DNA of 64,000 nt from Streptococcus troglodytae (GTDB lineage: Bacteria > Bacillota > Bacilli > Lactobacillales > Streptococcaceae), in contig NZ_AP014612.1 of NCBI RefSeq assembly GCF_002355215.1, forward strand, positions 1,488,001 to 1,552,000, given 5' to 3'. Below, in pieces: positions 1 through 9,219 of the stretch. The notes under the pieces were generated by a model. The model did no database searches and was not told the DNA's origin. It saw only the letters and a list, made by a program, of their open reading frames with translations. The position numbers were made by a program, and so were the translations under genes. Each line of letters begins with the position of its first letter. Position 1 is the first letter of the stretch.

Positions 1-662
1 TCTTTCCCAGTCCCAATAAAATTCTAGCGGTCTTTGTCAAAAGTGGTCCTTTTATTCTAAAATGTGATCTCTTTTCACTGCGGTTACTTGCTATTTCGTG
101 GGCTGTCGGAATTGCTTTAGGTTTATTAACAGGTGTTTTAGTTGGTTGGTTTACCTCCTTTAATTACTGGTTAGATCCAATTGTCAAAATTCTAGGACCG
201 ATTCCATCCACAGCCTTTGTTCCTCTAGCTTTAACGGCTTTTCCTACAAGCTTTGCAGCCAGTATTTTTCTGATTAGTCTTTCTGTCTGGTTTCCTGTAA
301 CAATTTTAACCAACTCCGGTATTCAGAATGTCAAAAAGACTTATTTTGAAGTTGCTGATACTCTTGGAGCTACAACTTTTCAAAAGATTGCTCACGTTGC
401 TTTTCCAGCCAGTCTGCCCAATGTTTTTGTCGGTATTTTCAATGGTGCCTGTACCAGTTTTATAACCCTGATGACAGCAGAAATGCTGGGCGTTAAATAC
501 GGTATTGGCTGGTATATCAACTGGCAGAGAGAAGTCTTAGGCTATGCTAATGTCTATGCTGGACTAATTACTATCGCTGTTACTTTTAGCTTGATTATTA
601 CACTTCTTTTCAAGGTTCGTGACAGATTACTCTCATGGCAGAAAGGATTTATTAAATGGTAG
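1..662 (+). CDS. ABC transporter permease (nitrate/sulfonate/taurine type), 5' end outside the window
   Basis: Membrane subunit of an ABC importer. The frame is open from base 3 to the TAG at 660-662 and gives about 219 residues with no start, so the N-terminus lies before the window. Hydrophobic segments alternate with a cytoplasmic loop holding the EAA-type signature (EVADTLGATTFQKIAHVAFP region), which contacts the ATPase. The stop overlaps the start of the downstream ATPase by 7 nt, and a substrate-binding lipoprotein follows, so the three form one operon. Family resemblance is to the SsuC/TauC/NrtB group (BPD_transp_1). Within that group the substrate cannot be read from sequence; nitrate, sulfonates or thiamine precursors are all possible. 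Confidence 0.9.
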   Translation, partial: FPSPNKILAVFVKSGPFILKCDLFSLRLLAISWAVGIALGLLTGVLVGWFTSFNYWLDPIVKILGPIPSTAFVPLALTAFPTSFAASIFLISLSVWFPVTILTNSGIQNVKKTYFEVADTLGATTFQKIAHVAFPASLPNVFVGIFNGACTSFITLMTAEMLGVKYGIGWYINWQREVLGYANVYAGLITIAVTFSLIITLLFKVRDRLLSWQKGFIKW

Positions 663-1405
663 GATCTCTCAGGATTAATCACGTTCAAAAGATCTTTAAA
701 GCAACTAATGATGCGCATACAGAAATTGAGGCGCTGCATCAGATTAATACGGATATTGATGCTGGTGAATTTATTTCGCTTGTCGGCCCTTCAGGAAGCG
801 GCAAAACAACTCTTCTGCGTATCATTGCAGGTCTGGAGAAAGCCAGTCAAGGTGAGGTTTGGCTGGATAATCAGATAATTACCCAACCCTCGCGAAAGCT
901 TGGCTTTGTCTTTCAAGAAGCAACCCTTTATCCTTGGCTAACTGTTTATGATAACATCGCCCTAGGTCTAAAGTTGAATAAAGAAAAAGAACGTCTGACA
1001 GAAGTTAAAGATTATATCAATTTAGTTGGACTAAGTGGTTTTGAAAAAGCCTATCCTCATCATCTATCTGGTGGTATGCAGCAACGGGTCAATATTGCTA
1101 GAGCATTGATTAATAATCCTGATGTCTTACTTCTTGATGAGCCATTTGGCGCTTTGGATGCCTTTACCAGAAGCAAGATGCAGGCTGATCTTATTGATAT
1201 TTGGCAAAAACGCAAAATTACTATGATTATGGTAACTCATGATGTCGAAGAAGCTGTTTTTCTCTCTGAGCGCGTGTTTGCCATGACACCAAGACCAGCT
1301 GTCATTAAGGAAAAGATTGCAGTTGACTTGAAAAGACCAAGAGAAAGAGATTCTCAGAACTTTATTGCTATTAAAGAAAAGATCTTACACATATTGAATT
1401 TCTAA
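656..1405 (+). CDS. ABC transporter ATP-binding protein (nitrate/sulfonate type)
   Basis: Cytoplasmic ATPase of the importer, 249 aa, a normal length for the SsuB/TauB/NrtD group. Visible motifs in order: Walker A GPSGSGKTT near residue 44, Q-loop FVFQEATLYPW, ABC signature LSGGMQQR near 137, Walker B VLLLDEP near 157, and the H-loop VTHDVEEA near 193. All catalytic residues are present, so the protein should hydrolyse ATP. The ATG lies inside the last codons of the permease gene (7-nt overlap), suggesting translational coupling, and the lipoprotein gene follows after 19 nt. Function is firm; substrate is inferred only from family. Confidence 0.95.
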   Translation: MVGSLRINHVQKIFKATNDAHTEIEALHQINTDIDAGEFISLVGPSGSGKTTLLRIIAGLEKASQGEVWLDNQIITQPSRKLGFVFQEATLYPWLTVYDNIALGLKLNKEKERLTEVKDYINLVGLSGFEKAYPHHLSGGMQQRVNIARALINNPDVLLLDEPFGALDAFTRSKMQADLIDIWQKRKITMIMVTHDVEEAVFLSERVFAMTPRPAVIKEKIAVDLKRPRERDSQNFIAIKEKILHILNF

Positions 1406-1424
1406 AGAAAAGAGGAAAACGCTA

Positions 1425-2453
1425 ATGATAAAATCATCAACCCCAAAATGTCTCAGACTTGGACTTGTTTTATTCATCATATCAGTGAGCTTGGCAGCCT
1501 GTTCAAAGTCCTCTACTTCGACATCTGAAAATTATAATGCTTCTGAAAAAGATTCTTACGTCCTAAAAATTTCTGAAAACTCTGATCTTTGCGGTGCTCC
1601 CCAACAGATAGCTATTGAAAAAGGCTTTTTTGATGATTTAGGATTGAAATACAAGGTTATTAAAATCGGACAAGATACTTCTAATCTTGATGCTTTAAAT
1701 GCCGGTAAGATTGATGCCTCTAACTCTTTGATGGCAAGTATTATCCAGCCTCTAACTAATGGTGCTAAACTTAAAATCACAACCGGCCTGCATACCGGCT
1801 GTCTGCAGGTATTAACAAAGGACGGCAAAATCAAGTCTGCTGCTGATCTAAAAGGTAAAAAAATCGGGGTGACTGCTGTTGCGGGTAGTCCTGCTATCTT
1901 TGCTAAACGTGTTCTGGCAAAATCTGGTTTAAAAGTCTCTGATGAGAAAGGCGATGTCAGTTTTGTTACTTACCAAAGCGATCAGTTAGGGCAGGTTCTG
2001 GACAAAGGCGAAGTTGATGCCATTGCCCTCGGCGATCCGGACACTGAAGTTCTTAAAAAACAATACGGCTTTAAAACATTGGCTAATTCATCAACTGACA
2101 AAGGATTCAAAAACGAATATTGCTGTGTCGCTTATGTATCAAACGATATAGCCAAAAAACATCCGGCTGTCGCAGCCAAATATACGCTAGCTATGCAAAA
2201 AGCAGCTGACTGGATACAAAAACACAAAGAAGAAATGGTTGATATTCAACTAAATAAAAACTATGTTGCTGGTAGTAAAGACAGCAATCTTACCAGTCTA
2301 AAGAGCTATACTTTTAAACCGAGCTATTCAGGTGCTTATGACAGTTTCGATACTGTAGCCAGCGACTTGCTAAAAATTGGCATTTTATCTAATGATGTTG
2401 ATCTAAAAGCTTTAAGAACCAATTCCTTCTTAAAAGTGAAAAGTGTTAAATAA
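1425..2453 (+). CDS. ABC transporter substrate-binding lipoprotein (NMT1/SsuA-like)
   Basis: Extracellular solute receptor of the importer, 342 aa. The N-terminus has a basic start, a hydrophobic core and the lipobox SLAAC with the lipidated Cys at residue 26, followed by a Ser/Thr-rich linker. The body has the NMT1/SsuA-like pattern: a segment starting around PQQIAIEKGFFDD, then DALNAGKIDASNS, then LKGKKIGVTAVAGSPA. The RBS is AAGAGGAAAA upstream of the ATG. It is the last gene of the three-gene operon and is followed by a strong hairpin at 2592-2622. The ligand is unknown. Confidence 0.92.
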   Translation: MIKSSTPKCLRLGLVLFIISVSLAACSKSSTSTSENYNASEKDSYVLKISENSDLCGAPQQIAIEKGFFDDLGLKYKVIKIGQDTSNLDALNAGKIDASNSLMASIIQPLTNGAKLKITTGLHTGCLQVLTKDGKIKSAADLKGKKIGVTAVAGSPAIFAKRVLAKSGLKVSDEKGDVSFVTYQSDQLGQVLDKGEVDAIALGDPDTEVLKKQYGFKTLANSSTDKGFKNEYCCVAYVSNDIAKKHPAVAAKYTLAMQKAADWIQKHKEEMVDIQLNKNYVAGSKDSNLTSLKSYTFKPSYSGAYDSFDTVASDLLKIGILSNDVDLKALRTNSFLKVKSVK

Positions 2454-2591
2454 AGCACTTATAAAATCAGGAGCCTGTCAATATCGCCCCAAAAAAGATG
2501 AATACAAAATCTATCAATTGAGGTGCGGTTTAATTGCACATGGTTTGTTTCACACGAAGTCAGGAAACGGTCTAAAGTTATACCATTACAA

Positions 2592-2622
2592 AAAAGGTTT
2601 TGGGGCATACCCAAAACCTTTT
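2592..2622. terminator. Bidirectional terminator between the ABC operon and alaS
   Basis: AAAAGGTTTTGG and CCAAAACCTTTT form a perfect 12-bp stem around a short loop, with A/T tracts on both sides. It lies between two converging transcription units and can serve both. Confidence 0.85.
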
Positions 2623-2658
2623 GATTAGTTATTAAATCATTTTTTGCAAAGATAAATT

Positions 2659-5277
2659 TTACAAATTTTCTGCCACTGCGGCAATCAAATCTTTGATGGC
2701 TGCTGCATCTGAACCACCGGCCATAGCCATATCTGATTTTCCGCCACCGCGGCCTGAAACGATTGGTGCCAAAGTCTTAATGAGATTACCAGCGTGAACG
2801 TCTTGAGACTTGCTAGCAACAAGAACATTGACCTTTTTACCAATGCTAGCAACTAAAACGAGAACGTCAGAGTAGTCTTTTTGTTTCCATTGGTCAGCAA
2901 AGGTGCGGAGCGCGCCTGCATCGGCAACTTCTACTTGACTTGCAATATAGCGCAGACCCTTGGCTTCCTTAACATCTTTGAAGATATCGCCTGCGGCTGC
3001 TGCGGCTGCTTTTTCTTTCAGCTCGGCATTCTCCTTTTGCAGTTTATGCAATTGGTCTTGCAGCGAAACTACCTTGCTAGCTACCTGATTCATTTGAGGC
3101 GCTTTAAGCGCTGCGGCAATTTCTTTTAGACTATCTTCTTCTTGACGGTAAGCTTCAAAGGCTTCTTTACTGGTCACAGCTAGGATACGGCGAGTTCCCG
3201 AACCAATACCTTCTTCTTTGACAATCTTGAAGATGCCAATCTCAGAAGTATTTTTAAGATGGGTACCACCACAAAGTTCAACGGAATAGTCACCAATAGA
3301 AACCACGCGTACATTTTTACCATATTTTTCACCAAAGAGAGCCATGGCACCCATACCCTTAGCGGTATCAAGGTCTGTTTCAATGGTTGTCACAGGAATA
3401 GCCTTCCAAATTTGTTCATTAACCTCTTCTTCAATTCGGCGGAGCTCTTCTGGCGTTACCGCTTCAAAGTGGGTAAAGTCAAAACGCAAGAATTCCACTT
3501 CATTGAGAGAACCTGCCTGAGTGGCGTGATTACCAATGACATTGTGAAGAGCTGCATGGAGAAGATGAGTAGCTGTATGATTTTTCATAACTCGATTGCG
3601 GCGTTTATGATCAATTTCCAAATGATAGACTTGTCCTACTGATAAGCTGCCCAAAACATCAACCGTGTGAAGGGCTTGACCATTTGGTGCTCTTTGCACA
3701 TCTGTCACACGAGCAACGGTGTCCCCCTTATCATTCTTGATAAGCCCATGGTCAGCTACTTGTCCACCCATTTCAGCATAGAATGGTGTCTCCGCAAAAA
3801 CAAGCAGAGCTTGACCTTCTGATACTGCTTCTATACGCTCATTGTCAGCAATGATGACAGAAAGGCTGCTGTCAAGTACTTCTTTTTCATAATTGAAAAC
3901 AGATTTCTCAGTAATATTTGACAGCGTTTCATTTTGCATACCCATGGAGCCGCCTTTGACAACATTGGCACGCGCACGTTCTTGTTGTTCTTTCATGGCA
4001 GCTTGGAAACCTTTATGATCTATCTTGAAACCTTGATCCTCAGCCAATTCTTCGGTCAATTCTACTGGGAAGCCATAAGTATCATAAAGTCTGAAAATAG
4101 CTTTTCCTTCAAGCGTGTCTTTATTAGCGGCCTTCAAATCAGCCAAAAGTTGATCTAACATGTTTGAGCCCGCATCAATGGTGCGTGCAAAGGTTTCTTC
4201 TTCACGCTTGACAATTTTTTCAATAAAATCCTGTTTTTCAAGCACTTCTGGATAGTAGGATTCCATAATCTTACCAACGGTTGGAACCAATTTGTACAAG
4301 AAGGGTTCATTGATGCCTAAACGACGGCCGTGCATAACTGCACGACGAAGAAGACGGCGAAGGACATAACCACGGCCTTCGTTTCCCGGCAGAGCACCAT
4401 CACCAATAGCAAATGAGAGAGAGCGAATATGGTCTGCAATGACCTTGAAGCTCATATTGTCACCATCTTGGTCATACGTTTTACCAGATAATTTTTCAAT
4501 CTCACGAATGATTGGCATGAAAAGATCCGTTTCAAAATTGGTTTTCGCTCCTTGCATAACCGCAACCAAGCGCTCTAAACCAGCTCCCGTATCGATATTT
4601 TTATGAGGCAGTTCCTTGTATTTAGAACGCGGAACAGCTGGATCAGCATTGAATTGGGACAAAACGATGTTCCAGATTTCAATGTAGCGGTCGTTTTCGA
4701 TATCCTCGGCCAAAAGGCGCACACCAATATGGTCTGGATCAAAATCTTCTCCACGATCAAAGAAAATTTCCGTGTCTGGTCCTGAAGGTCCAGCTCCGAT
4801 TTCCCAAAAATTATCTTCAATCGGAATCAGGTGACTTGGCTCAACACCGCATTCAATCCAGCGATTGTAAGAATCCTTATCATCTGGATAATAGGTCACA
4901 TAGAGCTTATCTTTTGGTAAATCAAACCACTCAGGGCTGGTCAAAAGTTCAAAGCCCCATTTGATAGCATCATCACGGAAGTAATCTCCAACGGAAAAAT
5001 TTCCCAGCATTTCAAACATGGTATGATGGCGAGCTGTTTTCCCTACATTTTCAATATCATTAGTGCGGATGGCCTTTTGCGCATTGGTAATGCGTGGGTT
5101 TTCAGGGATAACAGAACCATCAAAATATTTTTTCAGCGTTGCAACACCTGAATTAATCCACAGCAGTGTGGGATCATTAACAGGGACGAGATTAGCCGAC
5201 GGTTCGATAGCATGATCCTTTGATTTCCAAAAATCTAACCACATTTGGCGGACTTGAGCTGATGTTAATTGTTTCAT
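2659..5277 (-). CDS. alaS: Alanyl-tRNA synthetase
   Basis: Charges tRNA-Ala with alanine in the cytoplasm; essential. At 872 aa it is full length for a bacterial AlaRS. In order: class II catalytic core with [17 protein letters not shown], then [14 protein letters not shown] in the tRNA-recognition part, the editing domain with [13 protein letters not shown] and [13 protein letters not shown] (zinc/editing residues), a coiled-coil linker rich in Glu and Lys, and a C-terminal glycine-rich DHHA1 domain ([15 protein letters not shown]). It lies 34 nt behind the LOR-family gene and shares its T-box leader, so transcription should rise when tRNA-Ala is uncharged. Confidence 0.98.
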   Translation of the reverse strand: MKQLTSAQVRQMWLDFWKSKDHAIEPSANLVPVNDPTLLWINSGVATLKKYFDGSVIPENPRITNAQKAIRTNDIENVGKTARHHTMFEMLGNFSVGDYFRDDAIKWGFELLTSPEWFDLPKDKLYVTYYPDDKDSYNRWIECGVEPSHLIPIEDNFWEIGAGPSGPDTEIFFDRGEDFDPDHIGVRLLAEDIENDRYIEIWNIVLSQFNADPAVPRSKYKELPHKNIDTGAGLERLVAVMQGAKTNFETDLFMPIIREIEKLSGKTYDQDGDNMSFKVIADHIRSLSFAIGDGALPGNEGRGYVLRRLLRRAVMHGRRLGINEPFLYKLVPTVGKIMESYYPEVLEKQDFIEKIVKREEETFARTIDAGSNMLDQLLADLKAANKDTLEGKAIFRLYDTYGFPVELTEELAEDQGFKIDHKGFQAAMKEQQERARANVVKGGSMGMQNETLSNITEKSVFNYEKEVLDSSLSVIIADNERIEAVSEGQALLVFAETPFYAEMGGQVADHGLIKNDKGDTVARVTDVQRAPNGQALHTVDVLGSLSVGQVYHLEIDHKRRNRVMKNHTATHLLHAALHNVIGNHATQAGSLNEVEFLRFDFTHFEAVTPEELRRIEEEVNEQIWKAIPVTTIETDLDTAKGMGAMALFGEKYGKNVRVVSIGDYSVELCGGTHLKNTSEIGIFKIVKEEGIGSGTRRILAVTSKEAFEAYRQEEDSLKEIAAALKAPQMNQVASKVVSLQDQLHKLQKENAELKEKAAAAAAGDIFKDVKEAKGLRYIASQVEVADAGALRTFADQWKQKDYSDVLVLVASIGKKVNVLVASKSQDVHAGNLIKTLAPIVSGRGGGKSDMAMAGGSDAAAIKDLIAAVAENL

Positions 5278-5311
5278 TTAATTCTTGTCCTTTTCTATTA
5301 TTTTCTTTTAA

Positions 5312-5809
5312 TTAGCTACCACCATTAGCTGCAGAGCTATTTTCAATCGCCTTGACATAGTCAATAGCAATGACCAGTGATATCACTAAGTCTGCATATT
5401 GATCATCATATACTTCAATATTATAAGTCGAGGTCAGGCGCAGCCATTCCTGAGAAATACTAGCAACTTCTTGACCATTTTGAAAGAGCCGAAAATTCAT
5501 ATCCCAGAAATCGCCTTGAATTTCCATACCTAGATCTTTGATGGTATAGTGAGGTTTAAAAAATGACAGATCTCTTTTCAGAAAAAATGTAGAACCGTCG
5601 TGTAAATTGACATAAAACTTAGGAAGGAAGGTCCAAGTTTTCCTTTGGATGCGACTGATCTGTTTACCCTGCATATCCGAAATGATAAATGTCTTTGGAA
5701 TTTTAAAGAGGGAGCCCTCTACCTGATAAGTTGGGATTCCTAACTCATCTGTAATGGTAAATTTACCACCGAGCGACCACATTTTTTGTTTGATTTGAAA
5801 ACTCTTCAT
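5312..5809 (-). CDS. LURP-one-related (LOR) family protein upstream of alaS
   Basis: Protein of 165 aa from the ATG at 5809, which has a good SD (TTGGAG, 8 nt spacing). The sequence is a run of short beta-strand-like segments, with the pattern FxIxDExGxPxYxVEG and YTIKDLGMEIQGDFWDMNF, typical of the LOR/Tubby-like beta-barrel fold. No catalytic motif is known for this family. It is the first gene after the Ala T-box and is cotranscribed with alaS, which implies production coupled to alanine charging. Its role is not known; phospholipid or membrane scaffolding has been suggested for relatives, but nothing here proves it. Confidence 0.8.
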   Translation of the reverse strand: MKSFQIKQKMWSLGGKFTITDELGIPTYQVEGSLFKIPKTFIISDMQGKQISRIQRKTWTFLPKFYVNLHDGSTFFLKRDLSFFKPHYTIKDLGMEIQGDFWDMNFRLFQNGQEVASISQEWLRLTSTYNIEVYDDQYADLVISLVIAIDYVKAIENSSAANGGS

Positions 5810-5820
5810 AGCTTTTTCTC

Positions 5821-5998
5821 CAAAAAACAAGTTCACTGTAAGAAGGGCGAAAAAACCGCGGTACCACCTTCATTCAATGAACTTGTCATTCTTATTATGT
5901 TATTCTGTTTATCAATCAAGCAGCCAAATTTTTCTATTTGCATAGCTCACATCAACCGCTATTTTTCTGAAGCAAATGAGAGAAAAATTATTCTTGAC
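5821..5998 (-). promoter_or_regulatory. T-box riboswitch leader (alanine) of the LOR-alaS operon
   Basis: The conserved T-box core GGTGGTACCGCGG reads on the minus strand (bases 5856-5870), followed by a terminator in which CAAGTTCA pairs with TGAACTTG and runs into TTTTTT at 5821-5835. The uncharged tRNA acceptor end would pair with the T-box and form the antiterminator. Stem I is shorter than usual. A GCT (Ala) triplet is present in it, but I cannot fix the specifier loop by eye. Alanine specificity is inferred mainly from alaS downstream. Confidence 0.88.
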
Positions 5999-6004
5999 AA
6001 GATA

Positions 6005-6033
6005 ATTATACTGACTTTTTCAACATTCGTCAA
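6005..6033 (-). promoter_or_regulatory. Sigma-A promoter of the T-box/alaS operon
   Basis: On the minus strand TTGACG (6028-6033), a 17-nt spacer and TATAAT (6005-6010) form a near-consensus promoter. The start point would be near 5998, immediately before the T-box leader. The promoter sits just beyond the end of prsA. Confidence 0.8.
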
Positions 6034-6047
6034 TCTTTACAAGCCCT

Positions 6048-7049
6048 TTATTCTGCTGCTGTTGTCTCTGCTGCTGTTGTTTGATCATCAGCGGCCGTTG
6101 TTGCAGCGCTTGAAGCGGCTGTTGTAGTTGTCGCTGACCCTGAAGAGCCACTTCCGCTGGCTGCTGCATATTGTGATAAGATCTCACTAAAGGCCTTGTC
6201 TTTAATTTTGACATTAGCTTTCTTAAAGGCTTTTCCAATAACAGCATTACGGAAATTACTGTCATTTAATTTTTGAGAAACGATAATTTCTTTCAGACGT
6301 TTCTTATAAGCTTTCCAATCGGCGTTTTTGTCAGTCTTTTTCGTGATTTTGACAATATAGTAAACAGGTTTATAAGTCGTTGAATCAGACGCCTTAATGA
6401 CATCTGAAACACCATCCTTATCAAGATTCAACGCAGCCGATAAAACTTGACTGGGAAGATTAGTTGAGCCTGAATCAAAGCTATATTCGGTCTTATCTCC
6501 TTTGGTATTATCTTTGGCAATTTTAGCAAAGTCTGCACCATCTGCCTTAGCTTCTTCTAAAACAGATTTTGCTTTATCTTCACTATCCAATTGAATCACT
6601 TGAGCTGTTACTTCCGGTTTATAATCCTTATAAGCTGACTTATAACTAGCGTCTGTTATTTCTTTCTTAGCTTCTTCCTTAACAGCATATTCTATTAATT
6701 TTTCAGAACGAATTTGTTTCTTATAATCTTCTTTTGTATAGCCGCGTGAAGCCAAAGCACTTGAGAAAGAATCGCCATAGTACTTAGCAGCTTGATTATA
6801 AGCTTTTGTCACTTCCTTATCAGAAACCTTATCGCCGTATTGCTTTTCAAAAACTTTTGAAACTAAGAGCGACAGTACAGCCTGCTTCGAAGCTGTTGAA
6901 TTCTTTACTTCATTATAAAAATCTGCAACAGTAATCGTGTCACCTTTCATTGTGGCAATTTTACTGTTTTGGCTTGTTTTTGAACAAGCCGCTAAAGTCA
7001 CAATAGAAAGCAAGGTCACAAGTCCTGTAGCAATCGTACGTTTTTTCAT
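6048..7049 (-). CDS. prsA: PrsA foldase lipoprotein (peptidyl-prolyl isomerase)
   Basis: Membrane-anchored extracellular chaperone that helps exported proteins fold. The start at 7049 gives MKKRTIATG with SD GGAG and a classical lipoprotein signal ending LAAC, about 333 aa. An N-terminal SurA-like helical part (TVADFYNEVKNSTASKQAV, then VSDKEVTKAYNQAAKYYG) is followed by a parvulin-like segment (VIQLDSEDKAKSVLEEAKADGADF to PVYYIVKITKKTDK). The C-terminus is a low-complexity tail of Ser, Gly, Thr and Ala. It lies 61 nt after the methyltransferase gene on the same strand. Confidence 0.93.
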   Translation of the reverse strand: MKKRTIATGLVTLLSIVTLAACSKTSQNSKIATMKGDTITVADFYNEVKNSTASKQAVLSLLVSKVFEKQYGDKVSDKEVTKAYNQAAKYYGDSFSSALASRGYTKEDYKKQIRSEKLIEYAVKEEAKKEITDASYKSAYKDYKPEVTAQVIQLDSEDKAKSVLEEAKADGADFAKIAKDNTKGDKTEYSFDSGSTNLPSQVLSAALNLDKDGVSDVIKASDSTTYKPVYYIVKITKKTDKNADWKAYKKRLKEIIVSQKLNDSNFRNAVIGKAFKKANVKIKDKAFSEILSQYAAASGSGSSGSATTTTAASSAATTAADDQTTAAETTAAE

Positions 7050-7110
7050 TCTTGATAAACTCCTTTTTGTCATTAACCCCTTTATTATATCATAATTTCT
7101 TAAAAATGAC

Positions 7111-7818
7111 TTAATCAATCAAACCAATCTCTTTGCGGTTTTTACGAATCAGCAGCAAACCATCACCAAGTGGCAGCAAGCTGGCAGTCAAATCAGGATG
7201 TTTCAGTGTTGCGTCAAATAGCTTTTGTAAACCACGATAAATGGTACGCTGACTGCGATGAACTTCGTCAATTGGCTTGACAATATCGCCGCCTTGAAAA
7301 ACATCATCTAAAACAATGATACCGCCAATCTCTAAATACTCTAGAACAGTTGGCAAGAAAGCAATATATTTTGACTTGGCCGAATCCATAAAGACGAAAT
7401 CGTAATTTCCATTCAGTTTAGTTAAAATATCGGCAGCATCTCCTTCTAGCAAGCTAATCTGCTTTCGACTATCATAGTTTGCAAAATTTTCCTTAGCTAG
7501 AGCAACCATTTCAGGATTGCGCTCTATCGTTGTGATAGTTGCCTGCGGAGCATTTTCAGCCATCAAAAGTGCTGAAAAACCAATAGCTGTCCCAATTTCT
7601 AAGATATTCTTAGGCTGAAAAGTCTGCAAGAGAAAACGAAAATACACCACAGTCTCTTGGGGAATGATTGGAATATTCTCCTCATGAGCAAATAGTTCCA
7701 TCTCCTTGAGAAAGCCACTGTTTTCCTTTTGTTCCTGACGCATGTAATGAAGAATCTCTTTTTTGACAACAGGGCGTCGCATGTTGCGATTTGCATTTTT
7801 ACTGTAAGATTTAACCAT
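7111..7818 (-). CDS. O-methyltransferase family 3 (SAM-dependent)
   Basis: 235-aa cytosolic SAM-dependent methyltransferase of the caffeoyl-CoA O-methyltransferase-like family. The SAM loop is NILEIGTAIGFSALLMA. Further family marks are TTIERNPEMV, YDFVFMDSAKSKY, the metal-site-like GGIIVLDDVFQGG and a terminal LPLGDGLLLIRK. Homologues such as TrmR/YrrM methylate tRNA wobble uridine derivatives, so tRNA modification is a reasonable inference. The start SYSKNANRNMRRPVVK fits full-length streptococcal relatives. It is followed by prsA in the same direction. Confidence 0.88.
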   Translation of the reverse strand: MVKSYSKNANRNMRRPVVKKEILHYMRQEQKENSGFLKEMELFAHEENIPIIPQETVVYFRFLLQTFQPKNILEIGTAIGFSALLMAENAPQATITTIERNPEMVALAKENFANYDSRKQISLLEGDAADILTKLNGNYDFVFMDSAKSKYIAFLPTVLEYLEIGGIIVLDDVFQGGDIVKPIDEVHRSQRTIYRGLQKLFDATLKHPDLTASLLPLGDGLLLIRKNRKEIGLID

Positions 7819-7867
7819 GATTTTTATTATAACAAAAATTCCCTAACTTAGGTTAAGGAAGACATTT

Positions 7868-8485
7868 CTAGAATTCTTTCAACTGAGTCAAGACTTGCAG
7901 ATTGTCAATTTTCTGATTAACAGCTGAATGGGGTTGAGCTAGATTAATAGATTTGATGCCTGCATTTTCAGCAACTTCTACATCTAGACGTCTATCACCA
8001 ATATAGTAAGTTCTATCCTTATCCAAATGGTATTTCTCCAACAGGTAAAAGATTCCCTGCGGATGCGGTTTGCGTTCAAATCCCGACACACTTGTTAATA
8101 CCTCAGTAAAATAAGACGCAATCCCTAATTCTGCCAGCACCGCTCCAGTAGATGCACCTTTATGGGTATACATAAACTGCTTAATTCCTCTGTCTTTGGC
8201 CCACTGCAGCGCTTCTTTGGCAAAGGGCATCAACTTGATCTTATCATCACGCTTAACTTGCTCTTGGGTGAAGAAGGTTTTTAATTTTTTGAAAGAAAAG
8301 CCGTGCTGCTTTGCCAGTATATCTAAGAGTTTTCCAACCGATTCTTTGATAATATAGTGCCGAATGGACTCCGCTTGAAAATCAAAACCAAAAGTTTCAT
8401 AAGTGACCGCAAGTGCTTCCATAATAGCCTCATAAGAATCAATCAGGGTTCCATCTAAATCCCAAATAAAAGCTGTTTGTGGCAT
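7868..8485 (-). CDS. HAD-superfamily hydrolase (PGP-like)
   Basis: 205-aa cytosolic phosphatase of the haloacid dehalogenase superfamily, subfamily IA. Motif I is IWDLDGTLIDS near residue 8 with both catalytic Asp residues; motif II lies in MYTHKGAST; motif III includes GFERKPHPQGI; motif IV is YIGDRRLDVEVA. A helical cap lies between motifs I and II. The substrate is undetermined; phosphoglycolate-phosphatase-like proteins are the closest group. It lies 49 nt upstream of the methyltransferase gene and is probably cotranscribed. Confidence 0.9.
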   Translation of the reverse strand: MPQTAFIWDLDGTLIDSYEAIMEALAVTYETFGFDFQAESIRHYIIKESVGKLLDILAKQHGFSFKKLKTFFTQEQVKRDDKIKLMPFAKEALQWAKDRGIKQFMYTHKGASTGAVLAELGIASYFTEVLTSVSGFERKPHPQGIFYLLEKYHLDKDRTYYIGDRRLDVEVAENAGIKSINLAQPHSAVNQKIDNLQVLTQLKEF

Positions 8486-8549
8486 ATTTTCTCCATTTCA
8501 TTAAAATTTCCCACCATCAAAAATAATGAATAGCATATTTGATTACTTT

Positions 8550-9074
8550 CTATTCTAAATCTATCCAATAACGTGCTAATTGAATGTCTTGTCCACGATA
8601 AGTTTCCCTAACAATTCCTTCCAATTGACCACCAATTTTTTCAAGCAGAGAACGACTGGGAAGATTGTTTTCAGGTACAGTCACTAAAACTTTTTGATGA
8701 CCACGTTCTTTAAACCGTTCTAAAGCAAAAGACAACATCTTCTCAGCAATCCCTTGCCTTCTATGAGATGCCAAAGTGATGTAACCAATATTACCAATCC
8801 TTTTGATATCAGCTTTATCTGATTGCCAAAAACACTGTAACTTCCCAACGATTTCTCCATCAATAAAAGCATAGTAACTTGAAAAAATAGACCAAGCACT
8901 ATTTCCTACAGAAAGCTCACATTGCTTGCTACGTTCAAGAAATTGAGTAAAAGAGGTTATTGTCGTAACAAAAGGCTCAACAAAGGGATTGTTCTTAGCT
9001 TCAGCCAATAAACTCGCTTGAAAGCGCTCAAAGGCAAGCGCATCATTCAACTGTAATTGACGAATGTCTAACAT
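8550..9074 (-). CDS. GNAT family N-acetyltransferase
   Basis: 174-aa acetyltransferase of the GNAT fold. Motif A of the acetyl-CoA site is visible as ASHRRQGIAEKMLSFALERF, preceded by IGYITL and followed by VLVTVPENNLPSRSLLEKIGGQLEG, the usual beta5-alpha4 region. The start has SD CAGGAGGTCC. The acceptor substrate cannot be told. It is separated by 64 nt from the HAD gene on the same strand. Confidence 0.9.
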   Translation of the reverse strand: MLDIRQLQLNDALAFERFQASLLAEAKNNPFVEPFVTTITSFTQFLERSKQCELSVGNSAWSIFSSYYAFIDGEIVGKLQCFWQSDKADIKRIGNIGYITLASHRRQGIAEKMLSFALERFKERGHQKVLVTVPENNLPSRSLLEKIGGQLEGIVRETYRGQDIQLARYWIDLE

Positions 9075-9219
9075 AGCGGACCTCCTGAACCTTTTTCGTT
9101 TTCATCTCATTAAGATTTATTTTATCATTATAGCAAAAAAACGCGAAACAATAAAAGCCCTTAGAAAATGAATTCTAAAGACTTTGTCTTCAGTCTGAGA
9201 TAGCTTTTAAGCTATCTTA

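Noticed and set aside
2443..2628. A 61-codon plus-strand frame after the substrate-binding protein
   Set aside because: It begins inside the previous gene, runs through a terminator hairpin, has no SD and no family look.
9198..9217. Hairpin AGATAGCTT/AAGCTATCT after pepF as a terminator
   Set aside because: No T-run follows on the minus strand; not strong enough to list.
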